Assembly: GCF_009882985.1 (NCBI RefSeq)
Contig: NZ_WTUZ01000016.1
Coordinates: 146,455 to 210,454 of the forward strand
Direction of reading: 5' to 3'
DNA length: 64,000 bases
DNA from: Paenibacillus silvestris
Lineage (GTDB): Bacteria; Bacillota; Bacilli; Paenibacillales; NBRC-103111
The position numbers were made by a program, and so were the translations under genes. Below the pieces are notes generated by a model that worked only from the letters and a program-made list of their open reading frames with translations, did not search any database and was not told the origin of the DNA. Below, in pieces: positions 42,301-49,379 of this stretch (the first letter of the stretch is position 1; every line of letters starts with the position of its first letter).

Positions 42301-42523
42301 TCTGCATCAAGCAACCTATTTGCTAGGTGTCACTGGTGTGCAGGCTTTCATAAGTGATATTGAATACACAACGTTGGATACGAGTAAGCAAGATCAAATT
42401 GTTGTCAATCCTGATTTTACATTAACGTATACCAAAAAAGGCGGTACACGCACCATTAAGCAATTTGCTATTTATGTTGTTGCTGGCACATATTCGAAAT
42501 CGTTTGTTGTTAAATTGGAATAA
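39374..42523 (+). CDS. Large S-layer-homology surface protein with Ig-like repeats
   Basis: 1049 residues from ATG 39374, seven bases after AAGGAGGTG; an ATG at 39341 would put a charged stretch before the signal peptide. The signal peptide ends near residue 24 (FVSAEE). A Lys/Pro/Thr/Ala-rich spacer (25-60) precedes SLH-type repeats to about 255 (INRAQLAKTATLVLGLTIEN, TRQELAMLLIKGLGL), which resemble those of the protein at 25676. The remaining 790 residues are beta-rich repeats of Ig/invasin type with no enzyme motif that I recognise. It is expected on the cell wall. It has its own promoters and a downstream terminator, so it is a single-gene unit. Its role may be structural, or it may bind polysaccharide or a neighbouring surface protein. 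Confidence 0.85.
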   Translation: MRKELALLLTIMLLCYCFTPFVSAEETAAPKTPSTTTAPKPSTKPAAKPAAKPTATPTVTVDTYLADQLSDLKSLSKDDKKKINVLLKMDAIEKSSADTFGVEDAINRAQLAKTATLVLGLTIENMVTGSSFTDVSTNDVSSHYVEALKKANLTYDAVDSKFNPTGNVTRQELAMLLIKGLGLDEKAKAAAPSKDETVDANYKSYVTYALQQKLMTNQADGKFGGTVTVTRKTLALASYAALQLHLTTAKPAKASIAEVKVIGKTKMIVRLNRDVDANKAVLTVTKDGLLDSDGEPLPLTGGVDWSEDNTTATMNMDDKFVFGSYQVVLSDVDVAKGTMTFMPETERVTKVEFVTNTEKLPKSKVLIEYKATNQFGEKMELSASNVNVIVSASATKNVVPTIYSSINAIGMDLSNVLYNSSITVVILEKSGYISVSKTFPVGDPPQVKKIDLGDAKNNIKLPSGQLLFRSGEKAYLAFKAYDQYENRVVDPLYLNIGIQRMFTGGLGNVFKSEGQNDFVDFENDGYPDLQLVAYPGLNSDKEVTITLFYDGKQVSQTVLVRTPKSPSAITIGPLAKPMTEGDTNVSINLKIVDSSNYELTPAERASLLSSGKISLFATGGITLGNPAIDANGAIIVQQVTGPGPATINIRQNGTNQVVTLQTNIETGRKPDKIIVDANGSAANVLALNGLANGVTTAKAQFIIYDQFGIEYKTKRDDYKVQLKLEKISGDTGSVVSVTYGSKKEVWLSDANLVALKDLGDVDITSLTFNPSPTLSGSYKLTATIVHVEATTGQILEALSSDSVTVDVKNIANANLTYSVEMSASGDLFAIGRALLDTGAAPTVTDITYLLADYSMLTQTAVVKVKDGSSVEAFSITPKAVTSDNPKVIGTRGNRVIGLDTGRTNLTVWYDSPLGGLQKLTITKGSNVDILVPTEIKTNGGPATFTGDPAAILNGKYIWDSSLMGKLQATTGYGTINLHQATYLLGVTGVQAFISDIEYTTLDTSKQDQIVVNPDFTLTYTKKGGTRTIKQFAIYVVAGTYSKSFVVKLE

Positions 42524-42544
42524 AAGATAACACGACCCTCTTGT

Positions 42545-42574
42545 CCCTGTCGGTTTACCTGACAGGGCATTTTT
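42545..42574 (+). terminator. Rho-independent terminator
   Basis: CCCTGTC at 42545-42551 pairs with GACAGGG at 42561-42567 around a nine-base loop, followed by CATTTTT. It ends the S-layer-homology gene. Confidence 0.8.
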
Positions 42575-42602
42575 ACGTCCAACGATCCCGAGACAGGATT
42601 GA

Positions 42603-42656
42603 CCTATAATGACAGTCGTTTTCACTAATGGTTTGCCATTCGCAACTTTGTATACT
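42603..42656 (+). promoter_or_regulatory. Composite promoter motif copy E (degenerate)
   Basis: CCTATAA at 42603-42609, 16 bases, TAAT at 42626-42629, the same spacing as copy A and the same CCTATAATG opening, but the C-run is reduced to TTCAC. TATACT at 42651-42656 is the likely -10. The start codon at 42686 is 30 bases further. Confidence 0.5.
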
Positions 42657-42685
42657 TAACAGTAGAAGCAGGGAGGGATATCATC

Positions 42686-44011
42686 GTGGCGAAGAAAAAA
42701 TACGTGATTTGCGGTGTAAGCACGAGGGCAAACGGCATGTTTATTCGTCCTATGCTGGATACTTTTCATCAGCATTGCGAGATTGTCGGCTTGCTGGATG
42801 CGGACCCAAGCCGCTTTGCCAATTGCTTTAAGAAATTTCCGGCGCTGACAGGGACCCCGGTATATGCTCCGGCTCAGTTTGAGCAGATGATCGAGGAAAC
42901 GAAACCAGATGCTGTCATCGTTGCAGGCGTGGATTACACCCATGCAGATTATATAGTAGGGGGCTTGCAGCACGATCTGGATGTGATATCGGAGAAACCG
43001 ATGGTGACGACGGGAAGCGACTGCAAGCGGGTATTGGATGCTCAGAGTAACAGCAAGGGGAAACTTTACGTCACTTTTAATTATCGGTATTCTCCGATTC
43101 ATACAAGAATTAAGGAACTGATTCTGGAAGGCAGAGTCGGCCGGGTGACTTCCGTAGATTTGAATTGGTACATTGATACGTATCACGGTGCAAGCTATTT
43201 TAAACGATGGAATCGTAAACGTGGCAACTCCGGAGGGTTGTCGGTGCACAAAAGCACGCACCATTTTGATCTTGTAAACTGGTGGATCGGCCAGAAACCA
43301 TTGGAAGCGTTCGCATATGGAGCCTTGCATTATTTTGGTCCGGAGGGGGAACTCAATCCCGTGAAGGAGGACGGCAGACACTGCGGAACATGCCGAGTCA
43401 AACCTTCTTGTTCGTATTTCATGCGATGGTCCTCACGGAGCAAAGAGATTGTACCTCCAGACGACCATGTCAATGCGCTCGAAATCAAACCAGACCATTT
43501 CACAGGATATCGTCCTGATGGCTGCATTTTTGATAGCGAAATTGATATTGAGGATACGTATGCCGCTGTTGTTAAGTACGATAAAGGCGCTATGCTAAGC
43601 TACTCCGTCAATTTCTCGGTGCCATACGAAGGTTATCGCCTTGCGATCAATGGTACGAAAGGCAGAATTGAAACGAAGGAAATTATGTCCGGACGCGCTT
43701 CATTCCATGTGCCTGAGCAAACCATCGACTACTTCCCACTGTTCGGAGGCAAAGAAACGATACATGTTGTACCGAAAGCAGGAGGGCATGGCGGAGGTGA
43801 TCCGCTTATTTTGGAAGACTTATTCCTGGGACCTGATCCGCAGCGTCATTATGACATAATGGCGGGTGCTGAGGCGGGGGCCCTTGCGGTGCTAACAGGA
43901 GAAGCTATTTGGAAGTCAGCAGCTGCCAATCAACCAATCCGTTTATCGGATCTGCTGGTTGAATCAGAACTGGCAGAAGTATCAAGAGGAGGAGGGGCTC
44001 ATCGTGTTTGA
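42686..44011 (+). CDS. Gfo/Idh/MocA-family oxidoreductase with Cys-rich insert
   Basis: 441 residues from GTG 42686, eight bases after GGGAGGG. The Rossmann start is YVICGVSTRANG. SEKPMVTTG holds the conserved Lys, and HKSTHHFDLVNWWIG carries the catalytic-region His pair. HCGTCRVKPSCSYF near residue 230-245 adds three closely spaced Cys residues that could bind metal; the related gene at 63121 lacks them. The family oxidises or reduces sugars and lactones with NAD(P). It heads a unit with an esterase, a racemase-fold protein, a RuBisCO-like protein and an acid-sugar kinase, so oxidation of a sugar to an acid or lactone is plausible. It overlaps the next gene by eight bases. Confidence 0.87.
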   Translation: MAKKKYVICGVSTRANGMFIRPMLDTFHQHCEIVGLLDADPSRFANCFKKFPALTGTPVYAPAQFEQMIEETKPDAVIVAGVDYTHADYIVGGLQHDLDVISEKPMVTTGSDCKRVLDAQSNSKGKLYVTFNYRYSPIHTRIKELILEGRVGRVTSVDLNWYIDTYHGASYFKRWNRKRGNSGGLSVHKSTHHFDLVNWWIGQKPLEAFAYGALHYFGPEGELNPVKEDGRHCGTCRVKPSCSYFMRWSSRSKEIVPPDDHVNALEIKPDHFTGYRPDGCIFDSEIDIEDTYAAVVKYDKGAMLSYSVNFSVPYEGYRLAINGTKGRIETKEIMSGRASFHVPEQTIDYFPLFGGKETIHVVPKAGGHGGGDPLILEDLFLGPDPQRHYDIMAGAEAGALAVLTGEAIWKSAAANQPIRLSDLLVESELAEVSRGGGAHRV

Positions 44012-45995
44012 AAAGTTTGAAAATGTTCAAATCGCCCATTTTGATGTGAAAAGCCAGCTGCCAAGATGGATTTACGAATCCGCCATGCGAGCAGCGGAGA
44101 GGGGCGAGCTTGCGCGTGAGTCGATCACGACTGCAGCTGATCTTAAGCAGCGCCAAAAGGAGATTCGTGAAGGGATCATCACCTGCGTAGGTGGCTTGCA
44201 TGCTTCCAATACACCGTTAAACCCCCAAATCACAGGAAGGGTCTCAGGAAATGGCTTCCAGGTAGAGAAAGTAATCTTTGAACCGCGACCACTTGTTTAT
44301 GCGACTGCAAATCTATATATCCCTGATGGAATTACTAAGCCACGTGGCGCAGTGCTTCTGCTATGCGGACATCGCGAGCAGGCCAAACACTGCGACGAGT
44401 ACCAGACTGTCTGTCATTACTTGGTTCATGCCGGTCTTATCGTACTGTCCCTTGATCCAGTAGGTCAGGGCGAGCGTTTCGGCTTCTATGATCCTGCAAC
44501 TGGGCAGGCGCCGATGACGAGTGTGACCGAGCATGAAAATGTAGGACGGCAATGTTTGCCGCTTGGCGACAGCTATGCGCGTTATATGCTTCACGATGCG
44601 ATGCGGGCCATCGACTATTTGTGCACGAGAGAAGAAGTTGATCCGCAAAGGATCGGAGTTACCGGTCATTCTGGCGGCGGCACCCAAACGGCACTGCTAA
44701 TGATGGCCGACGAGCGCATCGCTGCTGCTGCACCAGGCGGTTTCATCATGAACCGTCCGTACTTTCTACTAACAGGTAAAGCGCAGGATGCGGAACAGAA
44801 ATGGCCTGGATTTTCTGCGCTGGGTTTCGATCACGAAGATATCGTGCTTGCTATGGCACCTCGACCTGTGCGTGTGCTTGCCACAACTTATGATTCTGTA
44901 CCAATTGAGGGTCCACGTCATACTGTCGCTGTTAACCGAAGATTCTGGGAGATGTATGACAAGAGCGAGAAGCTGGACATTTTTGAGGATGAAAATGCTC
45001 ATCGCTTTTCTATTCCGCTCGCCCGTGCGGCAGCAGAATTCTTCTCGGAACAACTGCTGGGTCACAAGGTAACTCCGCAGGATGAAGTTATTCAATTGCT
45101 GCCAGCGGAGCAGCTTCATTGCACGCAGAGCGGGCAGGTCATTGGGGAATGCCCGAATGCCCGTAATACACACGATGAAACTAACGAGCGGTTGAAGCAG
45201 TTGGAGAAAGCGCGTAGTGAGATGCCAGAAGATCTGCGTAAGAAGCAGGCATTGAAATGGCTGCGCAATGCTGTCTACTTCAACCGCAAGCCATGCGATC
45301 TGAATCCACGTCTTTCCGGAGGCGGAGAGGTGGAGAATCTGTGGGCACTCAGGACGGTATGGTGGAGCCAGCGTGGTTTGCTGAACAACGCGCTGCAATT
45401 TTTCCCAGCTGAATCGGCGGGCCGCAAGCTGCCCGTTACTATAGCCGTATGGGATGGGGGAACCAAACAAATCAATGCGCATGCCAAATGGATCGAGGAA
45501 ACCTGCGCTTCCGGACGTATAGCCATGGTACTGAATCCAGTGGGCATAGGCTCGTTATTGCCGCATGTGAACTCACCTGAAGAGAGACCCTACAAACGCT
45601 TTGGTATGATGGATCGCTATACAGATGAATTGATGTGGCTGAATGACAGCATGGCAGCTGTACGAACCTACGATGTATTGAGAGCTATTGAACTAGCAGG
45701 AACGTTGAAAAATATCGATTCTGATGATATCGAGCTTTACGGCTGCGGAAAATACGCTATATACGCCGAGTTAGCGGCACTGCTCGATTCACGCGTCCAA
45801 CGCGTGTGTCTGGAGAATCGAATGAGCAGTCTCGCAGCGTGGATTAAAGAACCATTTTATGATGAAAATGATTCTTTAAGTTTCATATTGCCAGGCATGC
45901 TCCGCTATTTCGATATTCCTGATGCAGACAATTGGCTCACACAAGAAGGCAGATTAGGTACAGCCATTAAGCTTATGAATAATACGGCAAGCTAA
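44004..45995 (+). CDS. Alpha/beta hydrolase, acetylxylan-esterase/S9-like
   Basis: 663 residues from GTG 44004, preceded by GGAGGAGGGG; the frame is open to 43959 only inside the previous gene. The first 400 or so residues form an alpha/beta hydrolase: GAVLLLCGHREQAK gives the oxyanion region, GVTGHSGGGTQ carries the nucleophile Ser223, and a likely acid and His follow near 305 and 340 (YDKSEKLDIFEDENAHRF). The second half is a further alpha/beta-like region (VTIAVWDGGTKQIN, YDVLRAIELAG) without a GxSxG motif, so the protein looks like a tandem with a degenerate second domain. No signal peptide. Candidate reactions are deacetylation of an imported oligosaccharide or hydrolysis of a sugar lactone. 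Confidence 0.78.
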   Translation: MFEKFENVQIAHFDVKSQLPRWIYESAMRAAERGELARESITTAADLKQRQKEIREGIITCVGGLHASNTPLNPQITGRVSGNGFQVEKVIFEPRPLVYATANLYIPDGITKPRGAVLLLCGHREQAKHCDEYQTVCHYLVHAGLIVLSLDPVGQGERFGFYDPATGQAPMTSVTEHENVGRQCLPLGDSYARYMLHDAMRAIDYLCTREEVDPQRIGVTGHSGGGTQTALLMMADERIAAAAPGGFIMNRPYFLLTGKAQDAEQKWPGFSALGFDHEDIVLAMAPRPVRVLATTYDSVPIEGPRHTVAVNRRFWEMYDKSEKLDIFEDENAHRFSIPLARAAAEFFSEQLLGHKVTPQDEVIQLLPAEQLHCTQSGQVIGECPNARNTHDETNERLKQLEKARSEMPEDLRKKQALKWLRNAVYFNRKPCDLNPRLSGGGEVENLWALRTVWWSQRGLLNNALQFFPAESAGRKLPVTIAVWDGGTKQINAHAKWIEETCASGRIAMVLNPVGIGSLLPHVNSPEERPYKRFGMMDRYTDELMWLNDSMAAVRTYDVLRAIELAGTLKNIDSDDIELYGCGKYAIYAELAALLDSRVQRVCLENRMSSLAAWIKEPFYDENDSLSFILPGMLRYFDIPDADNWLTQEGRLGTAIKLMNNTAS

Positions 45996-46008
45996 AGGAG
46001 GAGAAGGA

Positions 46009-46683
46009 ATGGCTACAGTTGTTGCTGTTTATACGGGTCAAGGGTTATCGGATCGCATTGGGCCGCTGTTTCGGGAGGAATTGCCAGGCTGCCGGCTCGT
46101 CAACATTATCGATGACAGTTTGATTGCCGACGTGATTCAGGCAGGTGGAGTGACGACTGCGGTAGTTCGCCGATTGGTTCAGTATTATCGACATGCCGAA
46201 GACATCGGAGCCGATCTGATCCTCAATACTTGCTCATCGGTAGGTGAAGCAGCGGATCGGGTGCGGTCGTTGTTCAATATTCCGATTATTAAAATTGATG
46301 ATGACATGGCGCGTCAGGTTACCAAAAATTTCGATCAAATTGGCGTTCTGGCTACACTGCCGACGACACTAGATCCGACTAGGCAATTACTGCAAAGAGA
46401 AGCTGATCTTCAAAACCGAAAAGTCAGCGTAGTTGACGCCTTGGCGGAAGGGGCTTATCAAGCTCTAGTTTCAGGCCAGCCTGAGGAGCATGATCGTTTG
46501 ATTTATGAAGCTGCTAAATTAGTAGCTAAAAAGGCGGATGTACTCGTGCTGGCTCAGGGCTCAATGGCGAGAATGGAAAAAACGCTAACCGAGGAAACCG
46601 GACTGCCTGTGTATGCCAGCCCGCGTCTTGGCATCATGGCCGTGCGGGCCGAATTGGAAAGACAGGGGAAATATCCATGCTGA
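46009..46683 (+). CDS. Asp/Glu racemase-superfamily protein lacking the second catalytic Cys
   Basis: 224 residues from ATG 46009, with AAAGGAGGAGAA upstream. The two-lobed racemase fold is visible: the first Cys is Cys75 in LNTCSSVGEA, and GVLATLPTTLDPTR opens the second lobe. Where racemases have a second Cys near VLAC, this protein has VLAQGSMARME (Gln183), so two-base racemisation is unlikely. One-Cys members of this superfamily include isomerases and decarboxylases. It overlaps the RuBisCO-like gene by seven bases, which argues for a step in the same acid-sugar pathway. Confidence 0.8.
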   Translation: MATVVAVYTGQGLSDRIGPLFREELPGCRLVNIIDDSLIADVIQAGGVTTAVVRRLVQYYRHAEDIGADLILNTCSSVGEAADRVRSLFNIPIIKIDDDMARQVTKNFDQIGVLATLPTTLDPTRQLLQREADLQNRKVSVVDALAEGAYQALVSGQPEEHDRLIYEAAKLVAKKADVLVLAQGSMARMEKTLTEETGLPVYASPRLGIMAVRAELERQGKYPC

Positions 46684-47936
46684 AGAACGATCAAGTTATT
46701 GCAACCTACTGGCTCGAAACCGCATTTTCCCTGGAGAAGGCTTGTGAAATTATCGTCAGCGAGCAATCTACGGGCACTTTTCTGCCCTTGCCGAATGAAA
46801 CAGACAGCTTGAAGCAAAAACATCGCGCACAGATTATCTCCATTCAGGAGTTAGAGAGCGCGCCCTTTCCTTCGCTGCCCGGGGCTAAGGTACCCTCAGG
46901 CAGCAAAGGCGTCTTCCGTCGTGGTATCGTGAAGATTGCATTCCCATATGCCAACATTGGACCTTCAATCCCGAACGTGCTGGCGACAGTTGCGGGCAAT
47001 CTGTATGAGTTGGAAGAGCTATCTGGACTTCGGCTGCTTGATCTGGATTTGCCGCAGCAGTTTCAAGAGCGCTACGAGGGTCCGCAGTTCGGTATCTCGG
47101 GTACACGGGAGCTAACCGGTGTACATGGACGGCCAATCATCGGAACGATCATCAAGCCAAACATTGGATTGACGACCGAACAGCTGAGGTTGATTGTGCG
47201 TGAATTGGCTTTGTCTGGCATTGATTTTATTAAAGACGATGAGGTACATGGTAATCCGCCATATGCCCCAATTGCGGAGCGCATCAAGGTTGTCATGGAA
47301 GAAATAGAACGAGCAGCAGACCGAACGGGTAAAAAGACGATGTATGCCTTTAATATTACCGACGATATCGATCCCATGAAAGGTCATCTCGATGCGGTCG
47401 TGAAAGCTGGAGGCAACTGCGTCATGGTCAGCATCAACAGCATTGGGTTTGCTGGCCTTGCGCACTTGAGAAAGCATGCGCCCGTTTGTATACATGGGCA
47501 CCGGAACCAATGGGGTATGATGTCACGATACCCGTATCTTGGCATGTCATTTGCTGCCTATCAGAAACTGTGCCGGCTGGCCGGTGTGGATCATCTGCAT
47601 GTCAACGGGCTCAACAACAAGTTCTATGAAGACAATGCCTCCGTCGTAGAGAGCGTGCGCGAGTGCTTGACACCAATGTTCGATCAGACTGACACAGCAC
47701 TGCCCGTATTGTCATCGAAGCAATGGGCGGGGGCAGCGCCTGAAACATACAGTACGCTTCGAACTGTAGATCTGATGAATATCGCTGGCGGTGGTATCCA
47801 TGCTCATCCAGAGGGTCCCGGAGCAGGCTTCCGCAGTCTTGTGCAAGGGTGGGATGCGGCTCTAGCTGGGATTCCTTTGGAGCTGCATGCGAGCAAACAT
47901 CCGGAATTAAAGCAGGCTTTAGCCGCATTCGGCTAA
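46677..47936 (+). CDS. RuBisCO-like protein (form IV)
   Basis: 419 residues from ATG 46677, with CAGGGGAA upstream. The barrel signature is intact: GTIIKPNIG with Lys160 (RuBisCO Lys175), DFIKDDE with Lys186 as the carbamylation Lys and Asp188/Glu189 as metal ligands, HGHRNQWGM, and AGGGIHAHPEG as the phosphate loop. The second Lys of the KPK motif is Asn162, so this is not a CO2-fixing enzyme. RuBisCO-like proteins that sit beside DUF1537 kinases include the 3-oxo-isoapionate-4-phosphate decarboxylase and transcarboxylase of D-apionate catabolism. That gene order is seen here, so a sugar-acid phosphate decarboxylase or isomerase is the best inference. Other groups of the family are enolases or isomerases of methylthioribulose. 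Confidence 0.88.
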   Translation: MLKNDQVIATYWLETAFSLEKACEIIVSEQSTGTFLPLPNETDSLKQKHRAQIISIQELESAPFPSLPGAKVPSGSKGVFRRGIVKIAFPYANIGPSIPNVLATVAGNLYELEELSGLRLLDLDLPQQFQERYEGPQFGISGTRELTGVHGRPIIGTIIKPNIGLTTEQLRLIVRELALSGIDFIKDDEVHGNPPYAPIAERIKVVMEEIERAADRTGKKTMYAFNITDDIDPMKGHLDAVVKAGGNCVMVSINSIGFAGLAHLRKHAPVCIHGHRNQWGMMSRYPYLGMSFAAYQKLCRLAGVDHLHVNGLNNKFYEDNASVVESVRECLTPMFDQTDTALPVLSSKQWAGAAPETYSTLRTVDLMNIAGGGIHAHPEGPGAGFRSLVQGWDAALAGIPLELHASKHPELKQALAAFG

Positions 47937-47973
47937 AGCTATCTTCAATTGGGTGGAAAGGGAGGGATACCGA

Positions 47974-49332
47974 ATGCGAATCTGCTATTACGGCGATGAC
48001 TTTACAGGTTCTACCGATGTATTAGAAGCGCTAACGATCGGCGGTTTGCGTATGATTCTGTTTATGGACATTCCGAGTCTGTCCACTTGGAAGGAGAAGT
48101 TTAGCCATTATGATGGCTTTGGGGTGGCAGGCGTTAGCCGGACGATGAGTCCAGATGAGATGGAGATGACGCTTCACCCCGCACTTACTGCTCTAAAGGC
48201 ATTCCAAGCGCCAATTGTACACTACAAAATATGTTCCACCTTCGATTCATCACGAGTGGTGGGCAGCATAGGAGCTGTTATCGATATCGGACGGCGTGTA
48301 TTCCCTGAGCAACGATACACCCCATTATTGGCAGGTTCGCCTGCATTAGGGCGGTATACGGTGTTTGGGAACCATTTTGCAGCAAAAGGGAATGATATTG
48401 TTCGTTTGGATCGGCATCCCAACCTGACACAGCACCCGGTTACACCGATGAAAGAAGCGGATCTTCGGGTTCATTTGGCTGAGCAGACCTCATGCTCGAT
48501 GGGGCTTATGAGCGTTAAAGATTTGGAGCAAAGTGAACCAGATCTGCGAAATCGATTGGATGAAAAACTTGATCAAGCACATGATGTTTTGCTATTTGAT
48601 GTGTTGACGGATGAGCATCTCACCAAAATCGGTGGTTTATTATCAGAGGAGAACAAGCGTGAGCCGATGTTTGTGATTGGTTCATCAGGCGTGGAGTATG
48701 CGCTAGTCTCCTATTGGCAGCAGAGGGGTTCACTGCCCGCAGCGCCCGAGCGGAAGAAGGCAGAGCCTGCGGACCGGCTCCTCGTCCTATCGGGCAGTTG
48801 TTCTCCAGCGACTTGTGCGCAAATCGAATGGGCAATGGCGCACGGTTATGTGGGTATTCGTGTACCTGCGCCTCTTTTTTTCGAAGAGGAGTCGGCAGCG
48901 GCAGCGGCCCAGAACTTGCTGATTAGTGAGGCGGAGCACTGGCTCCGGGCTGGGAAGAACGTTATTTTGTATACGGCACTTGGACCGCATGACGAATCTA
49001 TTCAGGAGACGCAAGAGCGAATGCGAACGCGTGGACACAATGTGGCGGTAAGCGGTGAGCGTATTGGCGGACGTTTGGGTGAAATGACGAGAGCACTTGT
49101 TCAGTCTACGGGAGTCAGAAGAGTTGTCTTAGCCGGAGGGGATACGACAGGTTTTGCGGTCAAGCGAATGAATATGTACGCGCTGGAAATGATAGCTCCT
49201 GTTGTTCCAGGGGGGCCGCTTTGTCGGGCATTTTCGCAGGATGAATGGATTGATGGATTAGAAGTCGTTATGAAAGGCGGTCAAGTTGGGCCTCCTGATT
49301 TCTTCGATCGGGTGCTTCACGGGATATCTTGA
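47974..49332 (+). CDS. Four-carbon acid sugar kinase family protein (DUF1537)
   Basis: 452 residues from ATG 47974, seven bases after AAGGGAGGG; GTG 47953 would precede that site. The N-terminal CYYGDDFTGSTDVLEAL is the hallmark of the family, VGSIGAVIDIGRR is a second conserved segment, and VLAGGDTTGFAVKRM with VPGGPLCR forms the C-terminal nucleotide-binding part. Members phosphorylate the 4-hydroxyl of acid sugars such as threonate, erythronate and 3-oxo-isoapionate, using ATP. It follows the RuBisCO-like gene by 37 bases. The pair is the strongest clue that this operon handles an unusual sugar acid. The exact substrate is not readable. Confidence 0.88.
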   Translation: MRICYYGDDFTGSTDVLEALTIGGLRMILFMDIPSLSTWKEKFSHYDGFGVAGVSRTMSPDEMEMTLHPALTALKAFQAPIVHYKICSTFDSSRVVGSIGAVIDIGRRVFPEQRYTPLLAGSPALGRYTVFGNHFAAKGNDIVRLDRHPNLTQHPVTPMKEADLRVHLAEQTSCSMGLMSVKDLEQSEPDLRNRLDEKLDQAHDVLLFDVLTDEHLTKIGGLLSEENKREPMFVIGSSGVEYALVSYWQQRGSLPAAPERKKAEPADRLLVLSGSCSPATCAQIEWAMAHGYVGIRVPAPLFFEEESAAAAAQNLLISEAEHWLRAGKNVILYTALGPHDESIQETQERMRTRGHNVAVSGERIGGRLGEMTRALVQSTGVRRVVLAGGDTTGFAVKRMNMYALEMIAPVVPGGPLCRAFSQDEWIDGLEVVMKGGQVGPPDFFDRVLHGIS

Positions 49333-49379
49333 CTGCCGGACAGTTGGATAACATCCAGGGAATGGAAAGAAGGTTTAAT

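Noticed and set aside
42656-43381. Minus-strand open frame of 241 codons
   Set aside because: Lies entirely opposite the well-supported Gfo/Idh gene and its promoter, with no ribosome site or recognisable protein pattern.
44769-45482. Minus-strand open frame of 237 codons
   Set aside because: Mirror of the alpha/beta hydrolase gene; composition is that of an antisense shadow.
46677-47936. True CO2-fixing RuBisCO
   Set aside because: The KPK motif is changed to KPN, no small subunit or phosphoribulokinase is present, and the neighbours are acid-sugar genes.
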